This document shows, piece by piece, positions 43,495-52,485 of a DNA stretch of 64,000 nucleotides. The position numbers and the translations under genes are program-made. Each line of letters opens with the position of its first letter. Within the stretch, counting starts at the first letter, position 1. The notes below the pieces were generated by a model. The model saw nothing but the letters and a program-made list of their open reading frames with translations. It was not told the DNA's origin and ran no database searches. Source of the DNA: Neobacillus sp. PS3-40 (lineage in GTDB: Bacteria > Bacillota > Bacilli > Bacillales > Cytobacillaceae); assembly GCF_030915485.1 (NCBI RefSeq), contig NZ_CP133266.1:2232001-2296000 (forward strand). The letters run 5' to 3'.

Positions 43495-44826
43495 TTATAT
43501 TTTTCCTTTACCCGCGTTCATGGCATTTTCTTCTCTCTTCTTCGCGTTATCATATATTTTGAAGAATGGAGTATAAATTAAGAATGAAATAACAATGTTA
43601 ACTAAATTCATGATTGCACCTGAAACATGTCCGCCAGAAGCAAGATATCCTGAGATAATTGGCGGCATTGTCCAAGGGACTGCAATACCTGTAGGTTTTG
43701 CTACCAATCCGATATCCATACCAAGATAAGTTACAATCACGGTAACTATTGAAGTAAGGACGAATGGAATGATCATGATTGGGTTTAACACGATTGGCAA
43801 ACCAAAGATTAATGGCTCGTTAATGTTAAAGATACCAGGAGCAAGTGCCAAACGACCAAGACTTTTCATTTGTTGAGATTTAGCAAACAATACCATTGAA
43901 AGAACTAAACCAAATGTTACACCCGTTCCACCGATGTGGATGAAGTTATCCCAGAATTGTTGTGTAACAATGTGTGGTAGAGGTTGACCAGCTTGATATG
44001 CTGTCATATTGTCACCCATAGCACCAAACCAAATTGGTTCCATTACACTTTTAACGATGTTTGTACCGTGTAATCCAGTAGACCATAATATAGTTACGAA
44101 TAATTCAGCAACAATGGATCCTCCAAGAGTAAGACCTACCATTTTTAGCGGGTCACCTAGAAGGGTCGTAACTAAGCCGTTGATACTTTCATAAGGGGTC
44201 AATTCAACAAGTAAACGTATTACCCAAACCACAAGAAGAACAATAAATCCTGGAATTAAAGCTGCAAATGATTTACCAACATTTGGCGGTACGCCTGCTG
44301 GCATTTTAATAACAATATCTTTTTTGACGACCCAACGATAAATTTCCGTTGCTAGTATTCCAATAAGCAATGCAACGAATAAACCTTTACTGCTTAAGAA
44401 AGCCTTTGAAATAGCACCGGTTACCATAACTCCTGCTTTAGCTCCAGCTGGAGTAAATAAGAAATTAAATGGTGTTGTTAATATGAAAGCAGCAACTGAA
44501 ATAGTACCCGCACTCATCGCGTCAAGCTTATAGCTTTCTGCTAATCGGTAAGCCACCGCGAATGCTGCAATAATTGACATGATATTGAAAGTTGCATCTA
44601 CTGGATAACTTAATTTAGCGGCCCAGTTTGGACCAAAAATAGAAGTCATCCAATCAGCATAACCTGGAATTGGCAAGTTAGCCAGGATCAAGAAAAATGA
44701 ACCAATGATAATGAATGGCATAGTGGCAATGAGGCCATCACGAAGAGCCATTAAGTGCCTTTGCGCACCAATCTTTGCTGCAACAGGCATGACTTTCTCT
44801 TCTAGTAGTCTGTTGAATTTACCCAT
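43495..44826 (-). CDS. celB: PTS cellobiose-type IIC permease
   Basis: 443 residues with about ten hydrophobic segments. The family blocks are present: LMALRDGLIATMPFIIIGSF near residue 25 and the substrate-site region GIFNINEPLIFGLPIVLNP near 340. Membrane channel for a beta-glucoside disaccharide, probably cellobiose or lichenan fragments. It lies 20 bp after the IIB gene and shares its transcript. Counterpart of licC. Confidence 0.94.
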   Translation of the reverse strand: MGKFNRLLEEKVMPVAAKIGAQRHLMALRDGLIATMPFIIIGSFFLILANLPIPGYADWMTSIFGPNWAAKLSYPVDATFNIMSIIAAFAVAYRLAESYKLDAMSAGTISVAAFILTTPFNFLFTPAGAKAGVMVTGAISKAFLSSKGLFVALLIGILATEIYRWVVKKDIVIKMPAGVPPNVGKSFAALIPGFIVLLVVWVIRLLVELTPYESINGLVTTLLGDPLKMVGLTLGGSIVAELFVTILWSTGLHGTNIVKSVMEPIWFGAMGDNMTAYQAGQPLPHIVTQQFWDNFIHIGGTGVTFGLVLSMVLFAKSQQMKSLGRLALAPGIFNINEPLIFGLPIVLNPIMIIPFVLTSIVTVIVTYLGMDIGLVAKPTGIAVPWTMPPIISGYLASGGHVSGAIMNLVNIVISFLIYTPFFKIYDNAKKREENAMNAGKGKI

Positions 44827-44846
44827 CTTCTTTTTCTCCTTTTTTA

Positions 44847-45155
44847 TTATTTATTATTTACCATATTTATAGCTGCTTTTAGAACTTCTTCTCCATTACA
44901 CATTCCGTAGTGGACTTGATTGATTGCATCCACTGGAATGCCTTTTTCTTCACCTAACTTTTTCAAATTTGAAAGCAAGTATCTAACTTGCGGTCCTAAA
45001 AGAAGGACATCAGCATTGTCAATGTGTTGATTGACTTGATTAGCTGGAACCGCCCAAATTTTCCCTTCTAAACCTTGTTCTTGGGCTGATTTTTCCATTT
45101 TGGTCACTAGCAAGCTTGTACTCATTCCTGCTGCACAACATAATAAAATATTCAT
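44847..45155 (-). CDS. celA: PTS cellobiose-type IIB component
   Basis: 102 residues. The phosphorylated cysteine is at position 6 or 7 in [17 protein letters not shown], the P-loop of the lactose/cellobiose IIB fold. First gene of the transport operon, counterpart of licB. GAGGAAT precedes the ATG. Expression is expected to need the PRD activator encoded upstream and to be repressed by CcpA through the cre site at 45277-45290. Confidence 0.94.
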   Translation of the reverse strand: MNILLCCAAGMSTSLLVTKMEKSAQEQGLEGKIWAVPANQVNQHIDNADVLLLGPQVRYLLSNLKKLGEEKGIPVDAINQVHYGMCNGEEVLKAAINMVNNK

Positions 45156-45276
45156 CTTTTATTCCTCCTATTATCATCAATAGTTATTTTTTTAAAAAAT
45201 TTGCCAATTAATCTAAACTGTTTAATTTGACAACTGTTTTAAGAGTGCTTTAATCACCTTGCTCTTATAGTTTATG

Positions 45277-45290
45277 TTGAAAGCGTTTAA
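45277..45290 (-). promoter_or_regulatory. cre site (CcpA)
   Basis: TTGAAAGCGTTTAA, close to the catabolite-responsive element consensus TGNAARCGNWWNCA. It lies 122 bp before the IIB start, between the 26-bp palindrome and the gene, over the likely promoter (minus-strand TATAAG at about 45266-45271). Confidence 0.65.
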
Positions 45291-45303
45291 TTTTACAGAA
45301 ACG

Positions 45304-45329
45304 ATTTTTCCGTTACGTAACGGAAAAAT
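45304..45329. promoter_or_regulatory. Perfect 26-bp palindrome, putative PRD-activator operator
   Basis: Arms ATTTTTCCGTTAC and GTAACGGAAAAAT without spacer or mismatch, 149 bp before the IIB start and 14 bp from the cre site. Its position upstream of a promoter without a good -35 fits an activator site for the LicR-like protein. It is not followed by a T tract. Confidence 0.65.
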
Positions 45330-45395
45330 GGATGGATACTTAAAATAAAGTTTTTGATATGTAAATTATCAGCAGGTAATATACCCATAAACTAA

Positions 45396-45423
45396 AAGGG
45401 GGTAGCCCTTTTGGGATACCCTC
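45396..45423 (-). terminator. Hairpin after the PRD regulator gene
   Basis: GAGGGTATCCC and GGGCTACCCCC (minus strand), then TTTTAGTTT. It should separate the regulator transcript from the PTS operon. Confidence 0.65.
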
Positions 45424-45429
45424 ATATTC

Positions 45430-45535
45430 CCTATTAAATTTGTTCTCCATTAGTAGCAATCAATCGTCTTGTTATTGATCCATATCAGCCTTTTTTCCAT
45501 TGTAAAGATACATATCTTCCGTTAATGTTTCAGTT
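45430..45535 (-). pseudogene. Possible GH1 3'-end remnant
   Basis: Minus-strand frame RRLIATNGEQI followed by a stop matches the C-terminal [11 protein letters not shown] of the intact GH1 gene at 41250, with a KK-rich block before it and a stop inside. Short and based on one motif, so tentative. It suggests that a second beta-glucosidase gene once followed the regulator. Confidence 0.35.
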
Positions 45536-45543
45536 CAGTTCAG

Positions 45544-47475
45544 TTAAGTACCATTTAAAATCCTTATAATCTCTTCAGCAGTCTTACTCTTTAGTATTTT
45601 TTTGACTGTTGCACTGTTTTCAATTAATGCCAAGAGCCTTTTAAACATGCTTTCCAGATCATCATTATTAGGTACCTTTCTTATATTTAACAAACAGATA
45701 AATTGAACCAAATGTTTATCAGTCCATTCGATGGGCTTCTTTAATGTGCATATAGTCCAAAATATTTCCTCTGTCTCCGGTGAAAGTGGATGAGGGATGG
45801 CCACAAGATTTCCAAAGCTGGTTGGAGCGAGCGACTCCCTTTCCAACACTGCATTTACGTAATCTTTGGAGACAAGCTTTTGTTTGTATAATTCTTCGCA
45901 TAAAAAACGGATAACGCTTTCTTTATCCTCAAAGTCTTTGTGAATAAAAACTCTTGATTCATCTAAATAGCTCGGTTCCTCATTCTTTTTTACAGGTGAT
46001 AAACCTTCCCTGATATTTTCAATATCTTCTTCTCCTAAAAATGTGTTAACCACTTGTACTGGAACGACTATATCTTCTTTTATTGGAATCGTACTAATAA
46101 TAAAATCAATAGAGGATAGGTCGTATTCTTTTAATTGATAATAATTGGTTGAAGCCACAATATCGATTTCATCTTTAAATACATTTTGCAAACGATAATA
46201 CAATAGTCTTGCACTTCCAACACCAGAAGCACACACTACAATCACCCGTTTTGGCCTTTTCTGCCTTGTCTTCATTCTTTCTAATGCCACGCCTATGTGC
46301 AATGCAATATAAGCAATCTCGTGTTCTCCTACCTCAATCTCCAAATATTCCTCGATGCATCTGCTGGCAATGGCTGCACCCTCAAAGGCGCTAGGATATT
46401 TCCTTTTAATTTCGTTTAATAATGGATTGCGAATGTTCAAGTTATAGCGCAACCGGTTCATTGCTGGCCGAATATGCAAAGTCAGCGATTGAATGAATTC
46501 TTCATCGTCATGAAAATCCCAATTTAATTCGGTTTTCAATCTCTCCAGCATGGAATGAATGATGCTGCCTAACTCATCAAATTGACTAAATTCTTTCAAC
46601 GTATTCTTATGAATTAATTTTGTCCCCAACAAGTGGACAATAATATAATTAATTTCACATTGCGGGAATTTAAAGTTCGTAAACGCCTCAACTTCTTTTA
46701 CAATTTCATTGGCAACAATTTTTTCAAAGGGATATTGTCCTGTTAAATCGTGTTCGAGGTTTTCAATGACAAAACCTTCTTTGATTCTCTTACACCCAAT
46801 TGTAATATGGGTAGCCAAATTTTCGAGTGCAATGTCAGATATCTCAATTTTGTATTCATTCACTTTTTTTATGATGATTTCTTTTATCTTTTCAAACAGT
46901 TTTTCGTCCAAAACTTGAAAAGAATTACTTTCAATGATTAAGTTGCTTTTTCGGCTTAAAATATAATTTGATAAACATAGCCGTTTCATATATTCATCGC
47001 CATCAACTTGCGCACCATAATGCGGTCTGGTAACTAACTTCAATTGATAACTTTCCAATATTTCACGGACAATTTTTAAGTCATTTTGAACCTTAGGCTT
47101 GGAAACAAATAGATCCTCCTCAAGACTTTCTATTTTGATTGGTTCCTTTTCTAATAAGAATCGTTTTAATATATACAAAACCCGATTTTCCTGTTCGGAA
47201 AAATCTGATTTATTTTTATCTATTGCTTCATTCGCATTAGAACTATACTCCTTTTCAAACACTTCATAATCCTTTATATCTAATAGATATCCTTTTCCTC
47301 GAACCGACTTAATGATAATTCCTAACGAGGAGGAGCATTGTGATTGAAGTTCTTTAATCTCGTTGCGAATGGTTCTGTCACTGACACCAAGTTCTTTTGC
47401 AATCCAATCAGCTGTAACAGGTTCTTTTGCCTTCATTAAAGACAACACGATGTCTTTTTGTCGTTTCGAAACCAC
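45544..47475 (-). CDS. licR: PRD-containing transcriptional activator (LicR/BglG-type)
   Basis: 643 residues with the full LicR layout: DeoR-type helix-turn-helix (about 5-65, VTADWIAKELGVSDRTIRNE), a second Mga-like helix-turn-helix (about 85-165), two PTS regulation domains (about 180-290 and 300-400, the second with TLHIRPAMNRLRYNL), a IIB-like domain with cysteine in VIVVCASGVGSARLL (about 405-490) and a IIA-like domain (about 500-643) with VAIPHP. HPr and PTS enzymes phosphorylate such proteins to couple activity to sugar supply. Its likely target is the 26-bp palindrome ahead of celA. Confidence 0.9.
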   Translation of the reverse strand: MVSKRQKDIVLSLMKAKEPVTADWIAKELGVSDRTIRNEIKELQSQCSSSLGIIIKSVRGKGYLLDIKDYEVFEKEYSSNANEAIDKNKSDFSEQENRVLYILKRFLLEKEPIKIESLEEDLFVSKPKVQNDLKIVREILESYQLKLVTRPHYGAQVDGDEYMKRLCLSNYILSRKSNLIIESNSFQVLDEKLFEKIKEIIIKKVNEYKIEISDIALENLATHITIGCKRIKEGFVIENLEHDLTGQYPFEKIVANEIVKEVEAFTNFKFPQCEINYIIVHLLGTKLIHKNTLKEFSQFDELGSIIHSMLERLKTELNWDFHDDEEFIQSLTLHIRPAMNRLRYNLNIRNPLLNEIKRKYPSAFEGAAIASRCIEEYLEIEVGEHEIAYIALHIGVALERMKTRQKRPKRVIVVCASGVGSARLLYYRLQNVFKDEIDIVASTNYYQLKEYDLSSIDFIISTIPIKEDIVVPVQVVNTFLGEEDIENIREGLSPVKKNEEPSYLDESRVFIHKDFEDKESVIRFLCEELYKQKLVSKDYVNAVLERESLAPTSFGNLVAIPHPLSPETEEIFWTICTLKKPIEWTDKHLVQFICLLNIRKVPNNDDLESMFKRLLALIENSATVKKILKSKTAEEIIRILNGT

Positions 47476-47552
47476 TTTTCTATCCTCCTTTTTTTATGCT
47501 CTTTTCTTAATTGATTCATCCTACCTTATTTTTTCTTCACATGGGACGTTCT

Positions 47553-47592
47553 GTCAAGGGCAAGCGGAGCGAGGGCTTGCCTGTACCCTTGA
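47553..47592. repeat. GC-rich hairpin upstream of the PRD regulator
   Basis: TCAAGGG(C) and CCCTTGA outer arms with GGCAAGC/GCTTGCC inside. It lies in the 489-bp gap between the regulator and the permease; the remainder is non-coding, and the ORFs there have no ribosome site. Confidence 0.5.
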
Positions 47593-47854
47593 TAGGTTCT
47601 CTCCTAAGAAGTATCCTCCCTTAAGGATGAATTACTTTAAAGCCATAAACGAAGGCTGGGGGTTAATAGCTACGCGCAAGGGCTTTTCCTTTGCCTTCCA
47701 TGCTAATTTAGATGTTTTTATCCAGAATTGATTCGGTATATTATACTTTAAACCCAATTTATAAATTTTTTTAAGTTATTAACTTCAGACTAATGGATTA
47801 ATATAAAAAAGCCAATTCTAGAATAAAAACTCTTGAATTGGCTTTCTTCGATAT

Positions 47855-47911
47855 AAAAACCTCATTTACCTATGGTAAGGTTCACCACACCTGTTTAAGC
47901 GGCGGTTTTCC
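47855..47911 (+). repeat. rlmH-end repeat / SCC-like att candidate
   Basis: AAAAACCTCATTTACCTATG then GTAAGGTTCACC, one base different from the rlmH end over 32 bases. The right arm is altered (GCGGCGGTTTTCC). Same orientation as rlmH. Confidence 0.75.
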
Positions 47912-47964
47912 AATGGACCATACTTATATTAGCATAGTGGGAGTAAAGCACAATTGTTGTTAAT

Positions 47965-49329
47965 CTATGCTGATAATTTTATATTTTTTTCTTTTTTTCT
48001 TCTATAAGCGTGCAAAGCAAATAATAGAATAAACCATAGGGGTGTCAACAAAAGGGCAGGCCTTGTAGCTTCAGCAAACAGCATAATAATAAGAATGACA
48101 ACAAACAACGTTAGGACAGCATAGTTAATAAATGGTGTAAATGGTGCTTTGAATTTTGATTTTGCCTGTAAGTCCTGACGTGTTTTCTTATACCTTAAAT
48201 GACAAATTAGAATGACACCCCAAACCCAAATAAAACAAATAGCACTAATGGTTGTTACAATTCCAAAAGCTTGTTCCGGAATAAGTTTGCTCAAAAGAGC
48301 TCCCCCTGATAGAACAAGAGTAGATATCAGTAACGCGTTTCCTGGTACATGATTTTTATTCAATTTTGCAAAATTAGATGGCCCCTGGTTATTATTGCTT
48401 AAATTATATAAGATTCGGCTTGTTGAAAACATCCCACTGTTACAAGCAGAAGCAGCGGAAGTTAAGACGACAAAATTAATAATTCCTGCTGCAATTGGAA
48501 TCCCCACTAAACTAAACGTTTTGACAAAAGGGCTTTCAGCTGCATTTAGTTCCGTCCAAGGGTTGATGCATAAAAGGATGATCAGCGCACCCACGTAGAA
48601 AAAGAGAATTCTTAAAGGAATTTTATTTATTGCCGATGGGATGTTTTTTTCTGGATTGGATGTTTCAGCTGCCGATACACCTACCAATTCCACACCCACA
48701 AATGCAAATACAACCATTTGAAATGAAAGTAAGAAACCCGAAATTCCATTTGGAAAAAGTCCGCCATGAACCCAAAGGTTTTTAAAAGAAACTGTCCCTG
48801 AATTTGTCTTAAATCCAATTACTAGCAAAATGACCCCAATACCGATTAATGCAAGTATGGTTATTACCTTTACTAAAGCAAACCAGAATTCCAATTCTCC
48901 AAAAACTTTTACAGTTAATAGATTAAGTCCTAATAAAATGATCAAGCAGATAATTGCAGGTATCCATTGCTGGATATGGAACCAATATCGTACATATACA
49001 CCAACAGCAATAACATCAGCCATTGCAGTCATAATCCAACAAAACCAATATGTCCATCCGGTTACAAACGCTGCACGTGGCCCAAGATAGTCTTCCGCAA
49101 TGTCTGTAAAAGATTGATAGCCCGCTTTAGACAGCAAGAGTTCCCCCAGAGCCCTCATAACGAAAAAACAGGCGGTACCTACAATTAAATAAGCTAGTAT
49201 GATGGATGGTCCCGCCAGCTGTATGGCTTTACCGGACCCTAAGAATAATCCGGTACCTATGGTTCCGCCAATTGCAATTAGTTGAACGTGCCTATTTGCT
49301 AAATCCCTCTTTAATTCTTGCTTTGCCAA
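47965..49329 (-). CDS. Amino acid permease, APC family, probable glycine/D-Ala/D-Ser transporter
   Basis: 454 residues, 12 transmembrane segments. Begins with the APC signature ELKRDLANRHVQLIAIGGTI followed by GTGLFLGSGKAIQ, and has FVGVELVGVSAAETSNPEKN (about 225-245). It resembles CycA/AapA, which import glycine, D-alanine and D-serine. The leader holds a glycine aptamer followed by a terminator (49374-49550), so glycine is the most probable substrate. Monocistronic. Confidence 0.88.
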   Translation of the reverse strand: MAKQELKRDLANRHVQLIAIGGTIGTGLFLGSGKAIQLAGPSIILAYLIVGTACFFVMRALGELLLSKAGYQSFTDIAEDYLGPRAAFVTGWTYWFCWIMTAMADVIAVGVYVRYWFHIQQWIPAIICLIILLGLNLLTVKVFGELEFWFALVKVITILALIGIGVILLVIGFKTNSGTVSFKNLWVHGGLFPNGISGFLLSFQMVVFAFVGVELVGVSAAETSNPEKNIPSAINKIPLRILFFYVGALIILLCINPWTELNAAESPFVKTFSLVGIPIAAGIINFVVLTSAASACNSGMFSTSRILYNLSNNNQGPSNFAKLNKNHVPGNALLISTLVLSGGALLSKLIPEQAFGIVTTISAICFIWVWGVILICHLRYKKTRQDLQAKSKFKAPFTPFINYAVLTLFVVILIIMLFAEATRPALLLTPLWFILLFALHAYRRKKEKNIKLSA

Positions 49330-49373
49330 TCTTATTTCCCCCTAAATGAATTATGTAATAATTTAAAACCAAT

Positions 49374-49403
49374 AAAAAAAGAGATTGGATAGTCTCCAAT
49401 CTC
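49374..49403 (-). terminator. Riboswitch expression-platform terminator
   Basis: GAGATTGGA and TCCAATCTC arms with seven T on the minus strand, between the glycine aptamer and the permease start. Confidence 0.85.
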
Positions 49404-49468
49404 ATGGTCATAAGAATAATAAATAGTATTTGTTCCGCCAACAATTTCAGCATGACAAATAAATATTC

Positions 49469-49550
49469 AGTACTCTTCTGTCCTTTTGCCTGAGATTGTG
49501 AACCCTTCGGCGCCGCAAAATATTCATGCGGTCTCTCCAGAAACTGCTCC
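49469..49550 (-). ncRNA. Glycine riboswitch aptamer (single)
   Basis: Read on the minus strand the conserved glycine-aptamer blocks appear in order: CTGGAGAGACCGC, GCCGAAGGGTTCACAATCTC and CAGGCAAAAGGACAGAAGAG. Only one aptamer is present; many glycine riboswitches are tandem. The aptamer is followed by an intrinsic terminator and then the permease. Singlets before transporter genes commonly shut expression off when glycine is plentiful. Confidence 0.92.
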
Positions 49551-49625
49551 TGCTATAGTGTTATCCATAGCAATCATAGCTTGCTAATTATTAAATTTTC
49601 TAACAGAGGTAACTATTATTTAATA

Positions 49626-49654
49626 ATATTAGTAACATTCAAATATTTTGTCAA
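49626..49654 (-). promoter_or_regulatory. Promoter of the glycine-riboswitch leader
   Basis: TTGACA (49649-49654) and TAATAT (49626-49631) on the minus strand with 17-bp spacing, close to the sigma-A consensus. The leader would start near 49619. The -35 box is 11 bp from the rlmH-end repeat at 49665-49718. Confidence 0.8.
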
Positions 49655-49664
49655 TAGTAAGATT

Positions 49665-49718
49665 AAAAAACTGCCTTTATTTATGGTACGGTTCACCGTG
49701 ATGTATCTATATGAGGTT
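49665..49718 (+). repeat. rlmH-end repeat / SCC-like att candidate
   Basis: AAAAAACTGCCTTTATTTAT then GGTACGGTTCACC, and TGTATCTATATGAGGTT. The left arm has diverged and the core is intact. Same orientation as rlmH. It separates the permease unit from the DUF262 cassette. Confidence 0.7.
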
Positions 49719-49897
49719 CGGCACTCTGAAAAATTTCATTTTCTTTTGAAACCAATCCTTTGATTAACTCGCTGAGTTGTAAAAATTATAAAAGGAGAAA
49801 GTGCGATTTTGTAGCCCTTTCTCTATATTTATTTTATTATTGCCATGATAATTTTTTTATATGTTTGCATTTAAATAGGATAATTCAACACATGCTC

Positions 49898-51667
49898 TTA
49901 AATTAAACCTTTTCTTTTTAACTCTTCAATTATCTTTGATTCTTCTGCGGTTGGAACTGGAGATTGCTCTTCTTGAACTGGAAGTTCAGATTGATTTAAT
50001 CCCCAATCATTTAGTAAGATTAACAACTCATCAGAAATCCGAATGTCTCTTTCTCGAATTTCATTTAGCCCCCAATCATTATGCTGGATAGAAAGATCAA
50101 GTAATAACTGTACTTTTGATTTCTTGTAACTTTCTTGTTTCTTTTTAAAGTATCCATTACTTGCAATAATGTTTAGCTTTTTCTCAAAAGGAATCTTATT
50201 TCCAATATGTTCCACTAACTCTTTTACTTCTCCATCAGAATTGCTTGGAAAATAACTTGATTGCCATTTCTGAGGAAGAATATGCTCTATTTCCCATTTC
50301 CCGGGAAGTAGTTCCTCTTGGCCTTGATAAGCAAGAATCTTCAATATCATACGAACAGTATTACGGTGAGCCATTTTAATCTTCCCTTTTAATTCCTGTT
50401 TATTTACTGTACCAAAATCAAATATTGGCATAGAGGATCTAATAATTTCAGAGTTTAAATTCAAGATTCCTCGCTTTACAGCATTAATAGTTGGCGTAAC
50501 TATATACCTTGCCGCCAAAACTGCAAGTAGTTTCTTGAGAAATTTCAAGAATAGTTCTTCAAAATCTTGCGAACCATGATATTTAAGATAATAAATAACC
50601 ACTGGGTACTTCCAAAATTCATTTGGATACGAAGTTAACCCATCAAGTACTTGTTTAACTTCAATATTTTTCGACCAGTCTTCATCTTCGATTTCTACAC
50701 GATTATTAACAACAATCCATAAGTTAAGCACCGTATTCAGGTTATTCATCACATCGCTCTTATATAACTGCTCAAAATTATTCCTTGAATAGTATTTCCT
50801 TATCCCTGGTGTTGTTGTATTTCTATCGTTTTCTAATGCTCTCAAATAGAACATATAATAATAAAACAGTTTTTGAATGCTTTCATTCGCATTTGTAGCC
50901 TCATCATCAAGTTGTTGCCACTGTTCAATAAAAACTGCTTTCCCTTCAGCATCCAAGTGATTATAGATCTTTGCTTTAAAAATATCCGCATCGGATAAAG
51001 CTAATCCTCTATCGTTCAGAGTTGAGAAGATAGTTAACGCCGTATCTTGTGAATCTGCCGTAATTGGTAATAAAATCGCTTTGTTCAAAACATTTCGGAT
51101 GAACCAGAAAAACAACTCTGGCTCACTAGTAGCATATTTATCTATTAGCCCTGTAAATGATTTGTAGTTTAACGAATAGTTATCTTTTGCACCTTCTTCA
51201 ATAGTGCCACTGACAAGAATTTTGGCGAAAGTTTCGTTTCCTTCATCTCTCATCACCCTGGATTCAATAAGCGTTTTTTCGAAATCAACCTCAGCAGTTA
51301 ATTCATCCTGTTCCCACAATGCCGATTCAATTTGTCCCTTAAAATTTTTTACTTCTTTTGTTTCTGTCATTGAATTAAGTTTTGAGTAAAGTGCACGAAG
51401 CAATAAAAACAAAGATGTGATTCGTTGTTGACCATCTATAATTTCCTGTTCATCATTCTCATTCTCGTAAGAAACAATCGTTCCCAGAAAATAAGTGCTT
51501 TCATTATCATTTTCTGTGTACTCTACTAAATCCTCAAAGAGCGTTTGAATTTGTTCGTCAGTCCACGCATATGGACGTTGATACTCAGGGATAATGAATT
51601 TATTAACTTTGCCTGTTTCTAATAATTGTTTGACACTCTGTTTGTTCACTTCGATTGTTGTAGCCAT
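49898..51667 (-). CDS. DUF262/DUF1524 HNH protein (GmrSD-like, defence candidate)
   Basis: 589 residues. The N-terminal DUF262 domain (about 1-230) has KFIIPEYQRPYAWTDEQIQT and the NTPase-type DGQQRITSLFLLLRAL. The C-terminal DUF1524 HNH domain (about 420-560) has WEIEHILPQKW with the catalytic histidine pair. Fused DUF262-DUF1524 proteins include GmrSD-type enzymes, which cleave phage DNA carrying glucosylated or otherwise modified cytosines. The specificity here is unknown. It is alone between two rlmH-end repeats, AT-rich, and flanked by non-coding DNA. Confidence 0.88.
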   Translation of the reverse strand: MATTIEVNKQSVKQLLETGKVNKFIIPEYQRPYAWTDEQIQTLFEDLVEYTENDNESTYFLGTIVSYENENDEQEIIDGQQRITSLFLLLRALYSKLNSMTETKEVKNFKGQIESALWEQDELTAEVDFEKTLIESRVMRDEGNETFAKILVSGTIEEGAKDNYSLNYKSFTGLIDKYATSEPELFFWFIRNVLNKAILLPITADSQDTALTIFSTLNDRGLALSDADIFKAKIYNHLDAEGKAVFIEQWQQLDDEATNANESIQKLFYYYMFYLRALENDRNTTTPGIRKYYSRNNFEQLYKSDVMNNLNTVLNLWIVVNNRVEIEDEDWSKNIEVKQVLDGLTSYPNEFWKYPVVIYYLKYHGSQDFEELFLKFLKKLLAVLAARYIVTPTINAVKRGILNLNSEIIRSSMPIFDFGTVNKQELKGKIKMAHRNTVRMILKILAYQGQEELLPGKWEIEHILPQKWQSSYFPSNSDGEVKELVEHIGNKIPFEKKLNIIASNGYFKKKQESYKKSKVQLLLDLSIQHNDWGLNEIRERDIRISDELLILLNDWGLNQSELPVQEEQSPVPTAEESKIIEELKRKGLI

Positions 51668-52195
51668 TGTCTATTCTCCGTTCTGTACCTTGTCATTACG
51701 CATTTAGCTATTCTTTGATTACATCAAAGCTATTTAATTGGAATATTGGAATAAAATACTTTACTTACTATTTAATTTATAATTATTTTTAATAATATAA
51801 TAATAGTCTATTGTAAGAAGGTTATCTTCCTTTATTTATTAGTATATTTTTGAAATATATCTGTACTATCGTACTTTATATCTAAACTTAATGTTTGCCA
51901 TAAACACTTTTCATCTCGTATTTTTCTCCAACTTCTTCATTAAAACAAAGAATAACGGTCATCAGTAAGATTCTCGATTTTTTCAACGAACGTATACATT
52001 AATTATCAGCGATGCCCCAAATGGACGGCTTCTATGTTTTTGAGTTATTAAGAAAGATTCTACTATTACATTAGTTTAAATACTTTGGTGTGATATTAAA
52101 ATTGGTCAGTTTACCATCTATATTTAAATAATCAATTACTGCAACTTCTAAATACATCTAAACCTCTACCTTAACAAACACTTTTTATAGTATTT
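51668..52195. other. Intergenic region with a receiver-domain scrap
   Basis: 528 bp, very AT-rich. The only coding-like piece is the response-regulator fragment at 52003-52074. The promoter of the DUF262 gene must lie at the left end. No other structure is recognised. Confidence 0.4.
52003..52074 (+). pseudogene. Response-regulator receiver fragment
   Basis: The frame LSAMPQMDGFYVFELLRK reads as the loop and helix after the phosphorylated aspartate of a receiver domain (family D-x-x-MP-x-MDGF). About 24 codons, then a stop; no start. Confidence 0.5.
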
Positions 52196-52251
52196 AAAAA
52201 ACCTCATCTACTTATGGTACGGTTCACCGTTACTAATCAAAATGAGGTTTA
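52196..52251 (+). repeat. rlmH-end repeat / SCC-like att candidate
   Basis: AAAAACCTCATCTACTTATG-type left half (52197 on), GGTACGGTTCACCG core, then TCAAAATGAGGTTTA. Same orientation as rlmH. It separates the DUF262 cassette from the ParA operon. Confidence 0.75.
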
Positions 52252-52485
52252 TATTTTCCCTATAGTTAGCCTAAATTGGAACTTAATAAGGTTCTAATAT
52301 TAGTGTTACCTTGAATAATATCTAATCCCTGGATTGTAGATACTCCAAACATTTTTATATATAAATTATCTCCAATTTATTTCAACCTACTTTTGATGTA
52401 ATATTAAGAAAGATAAGTAATTTTAGAGGTTCTACAGTAGATTGTAGTCCATGATTAAAGATTCTAATAAACTTGGAGGACAAAG

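Noticed and set aside
47363-47731. 122-codon plus-strand frame across the start of the PRD regulator
   Set aside because: Shadow of the regulator 5' end running into non-coding hairpin DNA.
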